Shown: positions 13,296 through 21,753 of the stretch, piece by piece
How positions within the stretch are numbered: the first letter of the stretch is position 1
Layout of the letters: each line of letters begins with the position of its first letter
Source: Burkholderia catarinensis
GTDB taxonomy: Bacteria; Pseudomonadota; Gammaproteobacteria; Burkholderiales; Burkholderiaceae
Reading direction: 5' to 3'
Assembly (NCBI RefSeq): GCF_001883705.2
Contig: NZ_MDEQ02000001.1
Coordinates: forward strand, 1 to 64,000
DNA: 64,000 nucleotides
Position numbers and translations under genes: made by a program
Notes under the pieces: model-generated
The model's input: only the letters and a program-made list of their open reading frames with translations
Told to the model about the DNA's origin: nothing
The model's database searches: none

Positions 13296-13770
13296 GGTAT
13301 GTCCTCGTTGGATGTGGTTATTGACGACCGCGCGCCCGGTGCCGTGCGGGAGACGGGTTTCCCGCACGGCGCCGGGCGCGAGGCATCGCCATTGTTGCGC
13401 GCGCACAAAAGTCGAATTGCGGGGAACAACGCACGACCGGGACGCGGGTGACGATTGCGTTCGTGCGGACGGGGCGGGCGGCGACGGGTTGGGGGGGCGG
13501 GTATCGGAAGGCGGGTCGGGAGGCGGCGGCCGGCGCGCCGGGCGGGCCGATCTGAACGGGGGGAAGGCGGCCGGGGCAGGTTCGCCGTATTGCGCGAACG
13601 CGTGCAAACGGCCGATCCGGCGTGCGGCCGCCGGCGCCGTTCGCTTACGCGCTGAAAGCGGCGCCGGCCCGCCGGACAAGCCCTATGGAATATGCGGACT
13701 GGCGCCGCGCCCGTGCGTCGATTAGCGTTAGAGGATCGCGCCGCCGCGCCGGGCGTTTCGGGAGGGGACC
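13296..13770. promoter_or_regulatory. Divergent regulatory region rpfF / APC permease
   Basis: This 475-bp stretch without a gene separates rpfF (minus) from the permease gene (plus). It must contain both promoters. Apart from the long stem-loop at 13331-13380 it holds G-tract-rich sequence (about 13470-13560) and no open frame with coding character. I see no clear sigma-70 hexamers or lux-type box. Confidence 0.5.
13331..13380 (-). other. 21-bp stem-loop in the rpfF leader region
   Basis: Arms 13331-13351 and 13360-13380 pair over 21 bp with a single G-T mismatch around an 8-nt loop. On the rpfF strand it ends 36 nt before the start codon, just upstream of the Shine-Dalgarno segment. There is no U-run after it, so it is not a standard terminator; leader control or transcript protection is possible. 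Confidence 0.55.
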
Positions 13771-15741
13771 ATGACCGCATTCCAGAGGGTGTGGCAGTTG
13801 CTCGTCGGAAAGCCGCTGGACCCGCTCGATCCGCGCACACGGCATGCGATCGCCGTGACGCCGCTGCTGGCCTGGGTCGGGCTCGGTGCCGACGGCCTGT
13901 CGTCGTCGTGCTACGGCCCGGAAGAGGCGTTCCTCGCGCTGGCGCAGCACACGCCGCTCGCACTGTTCCTCGCGCTCGCGACGGCGGCGACCGTGTTCAT
14001 CATCGCGCTCGGCTACAACCAGGTGATCGAGCTGTTCCCGACGGGCGGCGGCGGCTACCGCGTCGCGACGGCGCTGCTCGGGTCGAAGCCGGGGCTCGTG
14101 TCGGGCGCGGCGCTGCTGGTCGACTACGTGCTGACCGTCGCGACGTCGCTCGCGAGCGGCGTCGACGCGTTCTTCAGCCTGCTGCCGGTCAGCGCGCAGG
14201 CGTTCAAGCTCACGGTCGAGATCGTGCTGATCGTGCTGATGACGGGGCTCAACTTCCGCGGGATGCGCGAATCGATCATGGTGCTGCTGCCGATCTTCAT
14301 CGGCTTCGTGATCCTGCACATCGCGCTGATCGTGTATGGCGTCGCCGTGCACGGCAGCAACCTCGCGATGATCGTGCCCGACGCCGTGCACGAGGCGCAC
14401 GGGATGTCGCAGTCGGTCGGCGTATTCGTGATGCTCGCGTTGCTGATGCGTGCGTTCTCGCTCGGCGGCGGCACCTATACGGGCCTCGAGGCCGTGTCGA
14501 ACAACGTGAACATGCTTGCCGATCCGCGCGTGCCGAACGGCAAGGTGACGATGTGGTACATGTCGACGTCGCTCGCGTTCACGGCCGGCGGCATCATCCT
14601 GCTGTACATGCTGTGGCACGCGCGGCCCGTCGAGGGCGAGACGCTCAACGCGGTCGTGTTCGGCCGCGTGATCGATCATCTCGGGCTCGGCTCGGCGTTC
14701 GCGCGTCATGCATTGCTCGCGGCCGTGCTCGCGTTCGAGGCCGGGCTGCTGCTGGTCGGCGCGCAGACGGGCTTCCTCGACGGCCCGGCCGTGCTGTCGA
14801 ACATGGCGTCGGATTCGTGGGTGCCGCGCCATTTCCGCGACCTGTCGACGCGCCTCGTGCGGCAGAACGGCATCATCGTCGTCGGCCTGTCGAGCCTGCT
14901 GATCCTGCTGTGGACGCACGGCAACGTCGACGTGCTCGTCGTGCTGTACAGCATCAACGTGTTCCTCACGTTCAGCATGTCGCTGCTCGGGCTGTGCACG
15001 TACTGGTGGCGCCATCGCAGCGAGCGCGGCTGGTTCAGGCACTTCTTCCTGTCCGCGCTCGGGCTGAGCGTGACGGCGACCGTGCTCGTCATCACGCTGA
15101 TCGAGAAGTTCACGGCGGGCGGCTGGCTCACGGTGCTCGTGACGAGCGCGGTGATCGCGCTGTGCTTCATGATCAACCGCCACTACGCGGAGACGCGCGT
15201 GCAACTCGCGAAGGAAGATGCGCTGTTCTCGGGGAAGCCGCCCGAAGTCGACGAGGCGAGTGCGCCGGGCAAGCCCGATCCGTCGCAACCGACGGCCGTG
15301 CTGCTGGTCGGCAAGCATCGCGGCGCGAGCATGCACGCGCTGCTGTGGGTCAACCGGCTGTTTCCCGGGCACTTCCGCAACGTGATCTTCCTCGCGGTCG
15401 GCGAGGTCGATGCGAAGGCGTACGAAGGGCACGAACATCTCGAACGGCTGCGTCACGCGATCACCGAATCGCTCGACTACTATGTCGCGCACTGCCGCCG
15501 CAACGGCATCGCGGCCGACTACCGGATCGCGTTCGGCACGAATCCCGTCGTGGAATTCATGAACCTCGCGTCGGCGACGCTCGACGCGTATCCGAACGCC
15601 GTGTGCTTCGCGAGCAAGCTGATTTTCCGGCGCGTGAATTTCCTGACCGCATGGCTGCACAACCAGACGCCGGTCGAGCTGCAGGCGCGCCTGCATGTCG
15701 AGGGCAAGCAGATGGTGCTGCTGCCGATGAATGTCGGCTAG
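13771..15741 (+). CDS. APC-superfamily permease with C-terminal cytoplasmic domain
   Basis: A 656-residue membrane protein. Residues about 25-470 contain around 12 hydrophobic segments with amino-acid-permease features (GLGADGLSSSCYGPEEAFLAL near the N-terminus, TGGGGYRVATALLG in helix 3, and FSLGGGTYTGLEAVSNNVN). The last about 150 residues are soluble and resemble a universal-stress-like regulatory extension (AVLLVGKHRGASMHALLWVN). An amino acid or K+ substrate is possible; none can be assigned. GAGGGG lies 8 nt before the ATG. It is divergent from rpfF, and no functional link is evident. Confidence 0.8.
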   Translation: MTAFQRVWQLLVGKPLDPLDPRTRHAIAVTPLLAWVGLGADGLSSSCYGPEEAFLALAQHTPLALFLALATAATVFIIALGYNQVIELFPTGGGGYRVATALLGSKPGLVSGAALLVDYVLTVATSLASGVDAFFSLLPVSAQAFKLTVEIVLIVLMTGLNFRGMRESIMVLLPIFIGFVILHIALIVYGVAVHGSNLAMIVPDAVHEAHGMSQSVGVFVMLALLMRAFSLGGGTYTGLEAVSNNVNMLADPRVPNGKVTMWYMSTSLAFTAGGIILLYMLWHARPVEGETLNAVVFGRVIDHLGLGSAFARHALLAAVLAFEAGLLLVGAQTGFLDGPAVLSNMASDSWVPRHFRDLSTRLVRQNGIIVVGLSSLLILLWTHGNVDVLVVLYSINVFLTFSMSLLGLCTYWWRHRSERGWFRHFFLSALGLSVTATVLVITLIEKFTAGGWLTVLVTSAVIALCFMINRHYAETRVQLAKEDALFSGKPPEVDEASAPGKPDPSQPTAVLLVGKHRGASMHALLWVNRLFPGHFRNVIFLAVGEVDAKAYEGHEHLERLRHAITESLDYYVAHCRRNGIAADYRIAFGTNPVVEFMNLASATLDAYPNAVCFASKLIFRRVNFLTAWLHNQTPVELQARLHVEGKQMVLLPMNVG

Positions 15742-15770
15742 CGGCGCACGTCACCCGACGCGCCGCGTGA

Positions 15771-15938
15771 CGGCTCGACGATGCATCGCCGCATGCGGGC
15801 GGGCTCGCGCAGCGCGCGTGGCCGCTGCTGGACATGATGCGTGCGGCCCATGAACAGGGCCGGCACGTGATGTGGGGCGTGCAGGCGCAGCGCGGGCGCA
15901 GCGCGCGCATGCCGCCCGCGGAACCGGGCTTCCGCTGA
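15771..15938 (+). pseudogene. C-terminal remnant of a DUF1840 protein
   Basis: In the frame from just after a TGA at 15768-15770, about 55 codons encode LAQRAWPLLDMMRAAHEQG followed by HVMWGV, which resembles the conserved C-terminus of DUF1840 proteins. No start codon or N-terminal half exists, because the permease gene ends 30 bp upstream. A short tail after the HVMWGV motif looks unrelated. I read it as a truncated relic left by a rearrangement. The family call is from memory of the motif. Confidence 0.5.
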
Positions 15939-15940
15939 AA

Positions 15941-15988
15941 GGCCGACGGCCTCGCGTCGAACGATGCGCAAGGCATCGGCCGATTTTT
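15941..15988 (+). terminator. Intrinsic terminator after the permease / DUF1840 remnant
   Basis: An imperfect hairpin of about 15 bp (GGCCGACGGCCTCGCG pairing with GCGCAAGGCATCGGCC) is followed by GATTTTTTG. The T6 run makes this the most convincing plus-strand intrinsic terminator in the region. The T-run lies at about 15983-15988, just before the convergent small gene ends at 16012. Confidence 0.65.
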
Positions 15989-16011
15989 TGCGCGGCGCGA
16001 TCGTGGCACGC

Positions 16012-16176
16012 TTACGGATGGTGATGCGTATGCGTATGCGAGCGCGACGAGCGCCGCGCGGAGCGGCGCAGCAGCCTGTCGCGCGTGCGGTCGCGGCCGC
16101 GCCGGGTCGCGAAGAACAGCACCGCGAACACGAGGATCGCGAGCAGCACGAGGGTCCGGACGATATCGTTTTCCAT
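16012..16176 (-). CDS. Small single-span membrane protein with Arg/His-rich tail
   Basis: A 54-residue protein starting at an ATG with an excellent GGAGGC 5 nt upstream. Residues 5-23 form one hydrophobic segment (IVRTLVLLAILVFAVLFFA). The rest is arginine-rich and ends in SHTHTHHHP. It is the last of three minus-strand small genes. The histidine tail might bind metal, but no function is known to me. The strong ribosome site and clean membrane segment argue that it is a real gene. Confidence 0.65.
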   Translation of the reverse strand: MENDIVRTLVLLAILVFAVLFFATRRGRDRTRDRLLRRSARRSSRSHTHTHHHP

Positions 16177-16220
16177 GTCGCCTCCGGCAGGATGGGGGAC
16201 GAGGAATGCGTGGCCGGCTG

Positions 16221-16502
16221 TCAGCCGGCGGGCATGCAGGCGCTGGCGAGCTTCGTGTCGATGAAGCGCTTGGCCAGCGCGATCGAGATCCTGACCGCGT
16301 CCGTGTCCGCGTCGTTGCGGAACACGTGATGCTTCGGGTCGAGCAGGTGCGCTTCGTGGCATCCGCCCGCATCGCGCCAGTACACGACGGCGAGCGGCTG
16401 GTACGGCGTGCCGAGTTCGAACCCTTCGCCGGCCACCGGGTCGACGAGCGCGACCGCGCGGATCCCGCACTGACGATAGGTCAGGCAGAGCGGCGATTCC
16501 AT
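16221..16502 (-). CDS. Hypothetical protein (about 93 aa)
   Basis: A soluble small protein beginning MESPLCLTYRQCGIRAVALVD, with no family I recognise. It contains an aromatic core (YQPLAVVYWRDAGGCHEAHLLD) and no membrane segment. An upstream start at 16550 would add 16 residues; neither start has a strong ribosome site. It lies between two small membrane-protein genes on the same strand, with 44- and 76-bp gaps, suggesting one transcript. Confidence 0.55.
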   Translation of the reverse strand: MESPLCLTYRQCGIRAVALVDPVAGEGFELGTPYQPLAVVYWRDAGGCHEAHLLDPKHHVFRNDADTDAVRISIALAKRFIDTKLASACMPAG

Positions 16503-16578
16503 GACGGTCTTCACGGCGGGCACCGGCCGTTCCGACCCCGCGCGGCGCATGATCGGACGAATGGGCGCCGGGCCGGAT

Positions 16579-16764
16579 TCACGTCAGCATCGGCATCGCT
16601 TCGATCAGCGCGATACCGAGCAGCGCGCCGAGTGCGGCGCCGACCACTTTCGGATGCCACCGCTCGCGATGCAGCGCCGTCAGCAGCGCGCCGGACAGGA
16701 TCACGCCCGGCAGCGCGAGCGCGATCACGAGGTAACCGATTTCGAAATCGTGGTCGATCTGCAC
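16579..16764 (-). CDS. Small two-helix membrane protein
   Basis: A 61-residue protein with two hydrophobic stretches (IGYLVIALALPGVILSGALL and VVGAALGALLGIALIEAM) separated by a short charged loop. It starts at a GTG preceded by GGAAGGAA at suitable spacing. It is the first of three small minus-strand genes. No function can be assigned. Confidence 0.6.
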   Translation of the reverse strand: MQIDHDFEIGYLVIALALPGVILSGALLTALHRERWHPKVVGAALGALLGIALIEAMPMLT

Positions 16765-17131
16765 GATGTTTCCTTCCCCATGTCGGCGTGTCGCGCTCGG
16801 CGCAATCTCGTTTGCTCCGCCGACGTCGCCCGCACGAGTGATCTGCCTGAATTATATGTCGCGACATGATATAAAAATCGGTCTCGCCCGGGCAGGTTGC
16901 GCAACGGCGATATTCCGGTGTTGCGACGCCGGTGACGTCGGCCCGGCCGCTTGCCGCGTCGCGGAGGCGGCCTTTCGCCACGCGGCTTGACGCTCGCCGG
17001 TACGTCACCCACACTGGGTCGCACGACGGCCACGCGGCGCGTGGCCTGTCATGCGCGCGTCATGCGGGTCGATCCGTTCGCGCCGGCGCGCGTCCCTGGC
17101 GTCCAGCAACGAATGCGCGGAGTGCTTCGAC
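16765..17131. promoter_or_regulatory. Divergent intergenic region with an ATGTCGCGACAT palindrome
   Basis: This 367-bp region separates the small-gene unit from the DUF3857 gene and contains no coding-quality frame. Around 16850-16880 it is AT-rich, with a perfect 12-bp palindrome ATGTCGCGACAT (16856-16867) flanked by TTAT and GATATAAAA. This looks like an operator overlapping a -10 region, probably for the minus-strand small genes. Confidence 0.5.
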
Positions 17132-19051
17132 GTGGTGCGTTTTCCTTTCCGATGGACCGGCTGCCTGTTCGCGTGCGCCGTTGCGCTCGCCACCTGCGTG
17201 CTTGCGCGGCCGGTGCTGGCCGATACACCCGATACGCCCGACACGAGCCGCACGGGCGACGAAGCGCCCGTCACGCTGGTCAGCGACGTCCACGAGTTCG
17301 TGATCCAGCACGACGGTTCGCTCGACGAGCACGACGATTCGACGCTGCGCGCGAACAACGCGAACGGCATCGACGCGGTTGCGCAGCGCTATGTCTGGTT
17401 CGACAAGAATCTCGAGAAGGTCGACCTGCTCGCTGCCGAGACGATCGACCGCGACGGCGTCGCGCATCCGGTCGGCGCGGACGGCATCCGCGACGTGCAG
17501 GAGCCGCGCTCGGCCGGCGCGCCGACGTTCCAGGACGGGCTGTTGCGCACCGTCGTGTTCCCCGGCGTCGAAGCCGGATCGAGCACGCGCGTGGCGTTCC
17601 GCAAGACGCGCACGAAGCCCGTCAATCGCGGCTACTTCGGCTATTACGTCGAGCCGTCGCGCGAACCGGTCGACAGCCAGCGGCTGATCTTCGACGTGCC
17701 GGCCGACCTGCCGCTGTACGCGGATGCACGTGGCTACGTCGCGCTGCCGCCGGTGACGGCGAACGGCCGTACGCGCTACGAGTTCGACTACCGGCACGGC
17801 CCGTACGACCGCATCGAGAACGGCGCGGTCGGCTACCCGACCTACGGCGACCGGCTCGTCGTGTCGACGCTGCCCGACTACGCGGCGTTCGCGGCGCGCT
17901 ACCGCAACGCGGCCGTCGACCCGAGCACCGACGATCCGGCCGTCGTGCAGCTGGCGCGCGCGCTCACCGCGGCTGCCGCCGATCCGCGCGACAAGGCGCG
18001 CATCCTGTACGACTGGGTGCAGGCGAACGTGCGCTACGTCGGGCTGTTTCTCGGCGAAACGGCCGCCGCGCCGCATCGCGCGACGGACATCCTGCGCAAC
18101 CGCTACGGCGACTGCAAGGACCACGTCGCGCTGTTCGGCGCGCTGCTCGCGGCGGTCGGCATCCGCAGCGAACCGGTGCTGATCAATCTCGGTGCCGTGT
18201 ACACGCTGCCGTCGGTGCCCGGTTACGGCGGCGGCGCGATCAATCACGCGATCACGTGGCTGCCCGATCTCGCGCTCTACGCGGATACGACGACGGCCGG
18301 CATCGCGTTCGGCTATCTGCCGCCGATCGTGATGGATCGCCCCGCGCTGCTCGTCGACACGGGCGTGCTGTCGCGCACGCCGGCCACGCAGCCGCGCGGC
18401 CGCATCGCGCGGGTCGAGATCGATGCCGCCCGGCAGGGCGCCGCGCGTTTTCATGCGTACATCGAGGACGACGGCTGGACGGCCGAACTCGAACGCAACC
18501 TGTTTCGCCGCGCGCCGCACGAGCGCATCGAGCAGCTCGCGACCGAACGCCTGCGGCAAAGCGGCTTGCGCGGCCGCGCGCAACTGTCGACCAGCGACCG
18601 GCGCGTGACCGGCGGGCCGTTCGACGTGACGATCTCGGGCACGCTCGATCATTTCGTGTGGCCCGACGGCACGACCGCATTGCCCGCGCTGTCGAGCCTC
18701 ACGGGCGGCATCGCGACGCAGGTCGAAGGCTGGCTGGCCGAGCCCGTGCGCACGCAGCCGTGGGGCTGCATCGGCGGCACGTTCGACGAGACCGGCCAGA
18801 TCGCGCTGCCGGCCGGTGTCGTCGTGACCGACTTGCCGGCCGATGCGGCCGTGCACGACCGCTTCGTCGACTTCACGTCGCATTACGTGTTCGACGCGGC
18901 CGCGCGCGTCGTGCAGGTGACGCGGCGGATGACGGCGGCTTTCGGCCGTCAGGTATGCACGCCGGACGAATTCACGGCGCTGCGTGCGTCGCTCGAGCGC
19001 ATCGAGCGTGACACGCAGGCGCAGATCGTCGTGCGGGCGAAAGGGCGTTGA
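17132..19051 (+). CDS. Exported DUF3857 / transglutaminase-like protein
   Basis: About 639 residues from a GTG at 17132 (CGGAG 7-8 nt upstream); the frame also opens 27 codons earlier without a ribosome site. A signal peptide of the FACAVALATCVLARPVLA type ends near residue 30, predicting export. Residues about 50-220 match the beta-rich DUF3857 fold. Residues about 290-400 form a transglutaminase-like core with the cysteine in NRYGDCKDH and a downstream His in GGAINHAITWLPD and Asp in ALYAD, so the catalytic triad looks intact. The substrate is unknown; such proteins are usually periplasmic or surface-linked. The neighbouring genes give no context. Confidence 0.8.
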   Translation: MVRFPFRWTGCLFACAVALATCVLARPVLADTPDTPDTSRTGDEAPVTLVSDVHEFVIQHDGSLDEHDDSTLRANNANGIDAVAQRYVWFDKNLEKVDLLAAETIDRDGVAHPVGADGIRDVQEPRSAGAPTFQDGLLRTVVFPGVEAGSSTRVAFRKTRTKPVNRGYFGYYVEPSREPVDSQRLIFDVPADLPLYADARGYVALPPVTANGRTRYEFDYRHGPYDRIENGAVGYPTYGDRLVVSTLPDYAAFAARYRNAAVDPSTDDPAVVQLARALTAAAADPRDKARILYDWVQANVRYVGLFLGETAAAPHRATDILRNRYGDCKDHVALFGALLAAVGIRSEPVLINLGAVYTLPSVPGYGGGAINHAITWLPDLALYADTTTAGIAFGYLPPIVMDRPALLVDTGVLSRTPATQPRGRIARVEIDAARQGAARFHAYIEDDGWTAELERNLFRRAPHERIEQLATERLRQSGLRGRAQLSTSDRRVTGGPFDVTISGTLDHFVWPDGTTALPALSSLTGGIATQVEGWLAEPVRTQPWGCIGGTFDETGQIALPAGVVVTDLPADAAVHDRFVDFTSHYVFDAAARVVQVTRRMTAAFGRQVCTPDEFTALRASLERIERDTQAQIVVRAKGR

Positions 19052-19107
19052 ACGGGGAGGAACGGTGAGCGCGTCGCTGCCATCGGGCGACGCACAGGAG
19101 AAACATC

Positions 19108-19275
19108 ATGACGGAACGGGATCACGAGATCGCCGATCTCTCGAAGGAATTGCTGGGCAGGATCGTGCAGGGCATGATCGCGAACGGTGCGGCCGTGGAT
19201 GTGCAGGCATGTGCTGCGCTTGCCGTGCAGTGCGCGGCGGCGCTGGTCGACGAGCTCGACGCACGCAGCGGCTGA
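19108..19275 (+). CDS. Hypothetical small protein (55 aa)
   Basis: A short gene with a strong AGGAGAAA ribosome site 6 nt before the ATG. The product is acidic and helical (MTERDHEIADLSKELLGRIV) with two cysteines in QACAALAVQCAAAL. It follows the DUF3857 gene by 56 bp and could share its transcript. It is too short for the supplied gene predictions. Family unknown. Confidence 0.6.
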   Translation: MTERDHEIADLSKELLGRIVQGMIANGAAVDVQACAALAVQCAAALVDELDARSG

Positions 19276-19391
19276 ACGCCGAAGGACGTCACGCGCGGCG
19301 GCGACTTGTGCGACGCCGGCGAACGCGCGACTTCGGCGCGCGGCAGCGCAGGGCGGGCTGTCGGTCAGCGCCGCGCGTCAGGCGTCAGGCC

Positions 19392-20441
19392 TTACGCGTC
19401 GACACGCACGTCGCCGTCCGCGCGCACGGCGCCCGGCGGCTTGCCCACCACACGCTTGAACGCGCGGCTGAACGCGGCGAGCGACCCGTAGCCGAGCCGG
19501 TAGGCGACGGCTTCGATCGTCTCGTGGTCGCGCGCGATCCACTGCGCGGCGAGCCGCATCCGCAGCTCGGTCAGGTAGCGCACCGGCGTCATGCCGGTCG
19601 CCGCGAGAAAGCGCTCGGCGAACACCGAGCGCGACACGCCGGCTTCGGTGGCCAATTCCGCGACGCTCCAGTTGCGGCCCGGATCGCGATGCAGCGCGAC
19701 GATCGCGCGGCCGAGCTTCGGCTCGCGCAGCGCCTGCACCCAGCCCGTCGCGTCGCCGCATCCGCATTCGACCCAGCCGCGCACGATGAACGCGGCGACC
19801 ACATCCGCGAGCCGCGCGAGGATGCCCGCGAAGCCCGCGCGCGCCGAGCAGGATTCGCGCTCCATCGCGTCGAGCATCGGGCGGATTTCCGGGTAGCGCG
19901 CGAGCAGCGTGCCGACGTGCATGAACTCGGGCATCGTGCCGACGAGCGGCTGCATGCCGCCGAGATCGAGCTCCATGCACGCGCTGAAGATCAGCGCATC
20001 GCCGGCGCCCGGCTCCGTCGCCGCGGAGGCCGCGGGCGACGCGCCGGCCGACGCCACTGACGCCACCGTATCGCAGATCTTCGCGACCTCGAAGCCGTTG
20101 ATCTCGCGGCACGGCGCATCCGGGTCCGACACCAGCGCGTGCATCCGGCCGTGCGGCAGCAGGATCGCGTCGCCGGCCTCGAGCCGCATCGTCTCGCCGG
20201 TCGCGTCGCGCAGCAGCACCGGCCCGCGCCCGACGAAATGGAACTGCGCGCGGCCCGGCGCTTGGCCGAAATTCAGCCCGAACGGCCGCGCGACCTGGAT
20301 GCGGCGGTACTGCACGCCGCTCAGGCGCATCCCCAGCAGCAGCTCGCTGACGAGGTCGTGCGCGTCGGGGACAGGGGGAAGCAGCGGCTCGGACATATCG
20401 AGATTCGGACGATCGATCAACAAGAACGGATTGTATGTCAT
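19392..20441 (-). CDS. AraC-family regulator with N-terminal cupin domain
   Basis: 349 residues: an N-terminal cupin_6-type sensor (about 20-190, with EAGDAILLPHGRMHAL) and a C-terminal double HTH (about 245-340; VAELATEAGVSRSVFAERF, then IEAVAYRLGYGSLAAFSRAFK). An Ala/Ser-rich insert sits around residue 125-145. The alternative start MSEPLL lies 15 codons in. It is divergent from an MFS gene with only 70 bp between, so it most likely controls that transporter. Confidence 0.85.
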   Translation of the reverse strand: MTYNPFLLIDRPNLDMSEPLLPPVPDAHDLVSELLLGMRLSGVQYRRIQVARPFGLNFGQAPGRAQFHFVGRGPVLLRDATGETMRLEAGDAILLPHGRMHALVSDPDAPCREINGFEVAKICDTVASVASAGASPAASAATEPGAGDALIFSACMELDLGGMQPLVGTMPEFMHVGTLLARYPEIRPMLDAMERESCSARAGFAGILARLADVVAAFIVRGWVECGCGDATGWVQALREPKLGRAIVALHRDPGRNWSVAELATEAGVSRSVFAERFLAATGMTPVRYLTELRMRLAAQWIARDHETIEAVAYRLGYGSLAAFSRAFKRVVGKPPGAVRADGDVRVDA

Positions 20442-20511
20442 AGACCGTCCTGCTGCCGTTCCTTACGATACGTCGTCATCAGTATTTTCCCTAACCGACA
20501 CGGAACGACGC

Positions 20512-21723
20512 ATGAATCCCGGAATCCCCCCGGCCGCCACCACGGCGGCCTCCCGCGAACCGGCCTGGGGCGCGGTATTCGCGATGACGCTGGGCGTCTT
20601 CGGGCTCGTCACGGCCGAATTCCTGCCCGCGAGCCTGCTGACGCCAATGGCCGACAGCCTCGGCGTGACCGAAGGCGTGGCCGGGCAGGCCGTGACGGCC
20701 ACCGCGACGGTCGCGCTCGTCACGAGCCTGCTGATCTCGGCGCTGACGCGCACGATCGACCGGCGGCGCGTGCTGCTCGCATTCTCGGTGCTGCTGGTCG
20801 CATCGAATCTGGCGGTCGCGTTCGCGCCCAACCTGACGACGCTGCTGGTCGGCCGCGTCGTGCTCGGCGTCGCGCTCGGCGGCTTCTGGACGATGGCGAC
20901 AGCCACTGCGATGCGGCTCGTGCCGACGGCGATGGTGCCGCGCGCGCTGTCGATCATCTTCAGCGGCGTGGCGGTCGCGACGATCGCTTCCGCGCCGATG
21001 GGCAGCTACTTCGGCCACCTGATCGGCTGGCGCAACGTGTTCCTGATCGCGGCCGTGCTCGGCGGCGTCGCGTTCGTGTCGCAGGTCGTCACGCTGCCGT
21101 CGATGCCGCCGAGCGGCACGACGCGGCTGCGCACGCTGATCGACGTGCTGCGCCGGCCGACCGTCGGCCTCGGGATGTTCGCGACGATCCTCGTGTTCAC
21201 CGGGCATTTCGCGTTCTTCACGTACCTGCGGCCGTTCCTCGAGCAGGTTGCGGGCGTCGGCGTGAACGGGCTGTCGGCGATCCTGCTCGGCTACGGCATC
21301 GCGAACTTCGTCGGCACGTCGCTCGCGGGCCGCGTGCTCGAACACCGGCTGCGGCCGATGCTGATCGGGATGCCCGCGCTGATGGTCGTGCTCGGCATCG
21401 CGCTCGTCGCGCTCGGCCGTGCGCCGATGCTCGACGCGGTGCTCATCGCGTTGTGGGGGATGGCGTTCGGCGGCGTGCCCGTCGCATGGTCGACGTGGGT
21501 CACGCGCACCGTGCCCGACGAGGCCGAGAGCGCGGGCGGGCTGATCGTCGCGGCGATCCAGCTCGCGATCGCGACGGGCGCGGCGGCCGGCGGCGTCGTG
21601 TTCGACGCGAACGGTGCGGCCGGCGTGTTCGTCGCCGCGGCCGTCGTGCTGGCGGTCGCGGTCGCGACGATCGTGACCGGCGTGCCGAAGCGGGTGGGCG
21701 TGGTGTCCGCGCTGGCGGAATGA
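20512..21723 (+). CDS. DHA1-family MFS efflux transporter
   Basis: A 403-residue, 12-helix major facilitator of the AraJ/NepI/YdhP-like group, with the short N-terminus and VFGLVTAEFLPASLLTPMA typical of the family and DRRRVLL after helix 2. The ATG at 20512 follows GGAACG. It probably exports a small molecule sensed by the divergent AraC regulator. The substrate is unknown. Confidence 0.83.
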   Translation: MNPGIPPAATTAASREPAWGAVFAMTLGVFGLVTAEFLPASLLTPMADSLGVTEGVAGQAVTATATVALVTSLLISALTRTIDRRRVLLAFSVLLVASNLAVAFAPNLTTLLVGRVVLGVALGGFWTMATATAMRLVPTAMVPRALSIIFSGVAVATIASAPMGSYFGHLIGWRNVFLIAAVLGGVAFVSQVVTLPSMPPSGTTRLRTLIDVLRRPTVGLGMFATILVFTGHFAFFTYLRPFLEQVAGVGVNGLSAILLGYGIANFVGTSLAGRVLEHRLRPMLIGMPALMVVLGIALVALGRAPMLDAVLIALWGMAFGGVPVAWSTWVTRTVPDEAESAGGLIVAAIQLAIATGAAAGGVVFDANGAAGVFVAAAVVLAVAVATIVTGVPKRVGVVSALAE

Positions 21724-21730
21724 CCGGCGC

Positions 21731-21752
21731 CGGCGGGCCGTTCGGCCCGCCG
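21731..21752. terminator. Bidirectional hairpin between convergent MFS and XRE genes
   Basis: A perfect palindrome of 10-bp arms (CGGCGGGCCG / CGGCCCGCCG) around TT fills the gap between two convergent genes, beginning 8 nt after the MFS stop and ending 1 nt before the XRE stop. No U-run. Confidence 0.6.
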
Positions 21753-21753
21753 C

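Noticed and set aside
13645..15696. A 683-codon minus-strand frame opposite the APC permease
   Set aside because: Composition is Arg/His-rich without motifs; the plus strand encodes a clear 12-helix permease.
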